Position numbers and translations under genes: made by a program. Positions 62,313-64,000 of a stretch of 64,000 nucleotides of DNA are shown here, piece after piece; position 1 is the stretch's first letter, and each line of letters begins with the position of its first letter. Under the pieces are notes generated by a model. It was not told the DNA's origin, made no database searches, and saw nothing but the letters and a program-made list of their open reading frames with translations. Origin of the DNA: Schlesneria paludicola DSM 18645 (GTDB lineage Bacteria; Planctomycetota; Planctomycetia; Planctomycetales; Planctomycetaceae); assembly GCF_000255655.1 (NCBI RefSeq), contig NZ_JH636434.1, positions 2,383,206 through 2,447,205 of the forward strand, read 5' to 3'.

Positions 62313-63236
62313 TCAGCGGAAGCCATATTCCTCGTTTTCGCGATCAAAGTCGCGATCAGCGAGCCCCCGATCAAATTGAAGTTTCGCGAACGAATACGAT
62401 TCGATGAGTGTTGCTTCGTCCAAATCATGTTCGCTGACGGTCGTCAAATCTGCTCGGGGCCATTCGTAGTGGCGCGACTGTACCGGGACGTTCCATTCTT
62501 TGTCGATCCAGGTGATCGATTTGCGATAGCAAGGTGAAACGTCTGGCGACTGATACTTTGTGGTCACGAGATGACAAGGACGTCCCTCAATGCTTTGATC
62601 CTCACCAAATTCGCACGACGCATAGTTCGCATCAGCCAAGTCTTTTCGATGCACATCCAGCATCATTTCCGTCAATCCGGTCAATCCCGCCATGGTTACG
62701 GGATACCGAGAATCGCGCATCGCCAACATGCAATCAACCGAAAGCGAAAACGCTGGGATGCGAGATTTCCACCCTCCATCATGGGCAATCATCTTTCCAT
62801 CGTTCTGACCATCGATGTAGATCACTTCACGGCCGACATCGCCTTCGAGCCAAAGCAAATAGACACTGAAGGGATTCGAACGGCATTTGATGGCGATCAT
62901 TTGAGGATCGAGCAACTCACCTTTAACGACCTCACGTTTCGTCAGCGTCGTCGTGTAGTCTGATACCTCTTGGAGAAATTTGTGCCCCTGCTGAAGCAGA
63001 TCGACTTTTCGGCGTAGATTCTTCTCACCTTCAGGCCCCTCTCCTCGCTCTCCATCGGTCGCCTGCGAACTCGCCGAGACCGCGTCTTCGGAAGTGGTCC
63101 GCACGGGTCTTAAAACGGAAATGCTTTCTCGCCCGTCAGATCGAGGAGGCTTCGAAGTGTCTTGAGACAGCCATCCCAACGTGCTGAAGACTATGCCACT
63201 CAAAAAGCCGACGGCGGAGATTCCGATGAATTTCAT
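62313..63236 (-). CDS. DUF1571-like secreted or membrane protein
   Basis: 307 residues from the ATG at 63234-63236, with AGGGAGA about 7 bases upstream; a frame extending to 63329 adds 31 unlikely residues. Residues 4-20 are hydrophobic (GISAVGFLSGIVFSTLGWL), a signal peptide or anchor. The conserved part runs from LLQQGHKFLQEVSDYTTTLTKRE through YLLWLEGDVGREVIY and CHLVTTKYQSPDVSPCYRKSITWID, with the pattern of DUF1571 proteins common in planctomycetes and proteobacteria. Function is unknown. It is probably periplasmic. It converges with the AraD1-like gene. Confidence 0.78.
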   Translation of the reverse strand: MKFIGISAVGFLSGIVFSTLGWLSQDTSKPPRSDGRESISVLRPVRTTSEDAVSASSQATDGERGEGPEGEKNLRRKVDLLQQGHKFLQEVSDYTTTLTKREVVKGELLDPQMIAIKCRSNPFSVYLLWLEGDVGREVIYIDGQNDGKMIAHDGGWKSRIPAFSLSVDCMLAMRDSRYPVTMAGLTGLTEMMLDVHRKDLADANYASCEFGEDQSIEGRPCHLVTTKYQSPDVSPCYRKSITWIDKEWNVPVQSRHYEWPRADLTTVSEHDLDEATLIESYSFAKLQFDRGLADRDFDRENEEYGFR

Positions 63237-63474
63237 GTTTGCGTCTCCCTGCTGCCTGATCAACGACTCAGCGAGCGCGCCCCGACGCATCGCCCCTCCA
63301 GAACGCTCAGAGACAATTTGCATCATCACGGCTGCAAAATCGGCGGCATGCGTCCCCTCTCGACAACTCCAAGATGGAAGAGCCGAAACGCGTGCCGCCG
63401 AATTCTATCTCTGAGAATACAGAAATCGGGCCGTCAAAGGCCCGTCCATTCCACCCCTGCGATTCCGAGGATTG

Positions 63475-63657
63475 TCAGTCGAATTCGACTGCAATCCATT
63501 GAGTGGTTTGTCCGTCCTTGACGGCCCATTTCAGGTATAGCATGCGGCGCGCCAATCGTTTTCTTCTCGGCTTTTTGCCATGATTGCGATTGAATAGTAG
63601 GAATTGCTGATCGCGCGACTGCCAGACTGATCGTCGATGACGCAGAATGAAGGACAA
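63475..63657 (-). CDS. Possible small basic protein, unknown
   Basis: 60 codons with an ATG start. The sequence is strongly basic in the middle (KKPRRKRLARR) and ends WAVKDGQTTQWIAVEFD. Composition is protein-like, but I know no family and there is no convincing ribosome site. It could be a real small planctomycete protein or chance. Confidence 0.3.
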   Translation of the reverse strand: MSFILRHRRSVWQSRDQQFLLFNRNHGKKPRRKRLARRMLYLKWAVKDGQTTQWIAVEFD

Positions 63658-63682
63658 TCAGTTCACATTGCGAAGACTAAGA

Positions 63683-63727
63683 AAACGAAACAGGTTTGCG
63701 CCCCTGAGACGCAAACCTGTTTCGTTT
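63683..63727 (-). terminator. Terminator hairpin of the BON-domain gene
   Basis: Arms 63683-63700 and 63710-63727 are perfect 18-base inverted repeats around a 9-base loop. On the minus strand the stem is followed by the U-rich TCTTAGTCTT, so it likely ends the transcript of the BON gene that stops 45 bases earlier. Confidence 0.75.
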
Positions 63728-63772
63728 GGAATAACTACGCCAGACGAGGCGATTCATCACGTTCGAATTCAT

Positions 63773-64000
63773 TCAAGAAATGGCGTTCGAGTCGACACCA
63801 ATTCTGTTGATGATTTCGCGCCCCGCGCGGCAACGCATCGCGATTTGCAGCACGATTTGCAGATGATGATATCGCCGCACCTGGCCGGTCAGAATGACTG
63901 CCGATTCCTCGACATCGCAATGAACATCTTGGACCGCAGTACCTGAACTCCGCAGTAAGGCATCGATCTCTGCCAGTGTCAATTCATCGCGTGTCTGGAC
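63773..64000 (-). CDS. BON-domain protein (partial, runs off right edge)
   Basis: The last 75 codons of a gene whose start lies beyond the right edge; the frame is open to 64000, so the TTG near 63982 need not be the start. EIDALLRSSGTAVQDVHCDVEESAVILTGQVRRYHHLQIVLQIA matches a BON domain, with the characteristic VxLxGxVxxxxxxxxA pattern. BON domains bind phospholipids and occur in OsmY and secretin-like proteins of the periplasm. A strong hairpin (63683-63727) follows it. The rest of the architecture cannot be seen. Confidence 0.78.
   Translation of the reverse strand, partial: VQTRDELTLAEIDALLRSSGTAVQDVHCDVEESAVILTGQVRRYHHLQIVLQIAMRCRAGREIINRIGVDSNAIS

Larger units (their letters stand above)
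63237..63772. other. 536-bp region between DUF1571 and BON genes
   Basis: It includes the upstream region of the DUF1571 gene and the terminator hairpin of the BON gene (63683-63727). A minus-strand frame at 63475-63657 could be a small gene and is listed separately. Otherwise I see nothing. Confidence 0.5.

Noticed and set aside
1-64000. CRISPR array, rRNA, intact insertion sequence or prophage
   Set aside because: No regularly spaced repeats, rRNA-like sequence, transposase or phage structural gene was recognised on either strand.

Overview
The window reads as a chromosomal segment of a planctomycete, probably in or near the Planctomycetaceae. This is inferred from gene content and not from a marker gene. 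The clues are a two-lipoprotein polysaccharide-export locus of planctomycete style, a eukaryote-type UDP-sugar pyrophosphorylase, planctomycete-style DUF1571 and coiled-coil proteins, a lone rpmA, loose gene packing with 200-700 bp gaps even between co-directional genes, and mid-range GC.

Layout. (1) 1-1137, minus strand: the start of a Wza-like polysaccharide export lipoprotein, cut by the left edge, and a second lipoprotein. (2) 1367-13778, minus strand: a compact four-gene lipid/polyketide operon. It encodes a thioester reductase with an extra C-terminal domain, a 2650-residue iterative type I PKS (KS, inactive KS/CLF, AT, ACP, ACP, KR, DH), a Rieske oxygenase and a condensation/PapA-like acyltransferase. 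(3) 14559-42550, plus strand: a Wzx/Wzy-type exopolysaccharide cluster. It holds a Wzc-like co-polymerase/tyrosine kinase, a WbaP-like initiating transferase, rmlC-B-D-A for dTDP-L-rhamnose, HddA and an HddC-GmhB fusion for an activated heptose, a CMP-sugar-synthetase-like protein, a 2-hydroxyacid dehydrogenase, Cmk, four glycosyltransferases, flippase, polymerase, epimerase, UDP-HexNAc pyrophosphorylase and phosphomannose isomerase. (4) 42653-55534: mostly housekeeping and transport genes: OsmC, TyrS, CPBP protease, Na+/solute symporter, amidotransferase-like protein, TauE, tartrate/D-malate dehydrogenase, coiled-coil membrane protein, solute-binding lipoprotein, L27 and a methyltransferase. 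(5) 55790-62161: a probable sugar-acid or related catabolic locus: enolase-superfamily enzyme, amidohydrolase, MFS transporter, dimethylformamidase-like protein and AraD1/FAH-family enzyme. (6) 62313-64000: a DUF1571 protein and a BON-domain protein cut by the right edge.

The most interesting part is the polyketide operon between the export lipoprotein gene and the Wzc/WbaP genes. One reading is that the PKS makes a long, partly reduced acyl chain, the reductase releases it as an aldehyde or alcohol, the Rieske enzyme oxidises it and the PapA-like enzyme esterifies it. The result would be a surface lipid made beside, and possibly joined to, the exopolysaccharide. This is inference; the domain order and gene order are directly visible. 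Other notable points are a perfect 29-bp inverted repeat inside the thioester reductase gene, a phosphomannose isomerase that seems to start at ATT, and an HddC-GmhB fusion.

Limits: all family names come from reading motifs by eye, with no database search. Membrane segment counts and domain edges are approximate. No tRNA, rRNA, CRISPR array or intact insertion sequence was recognised.
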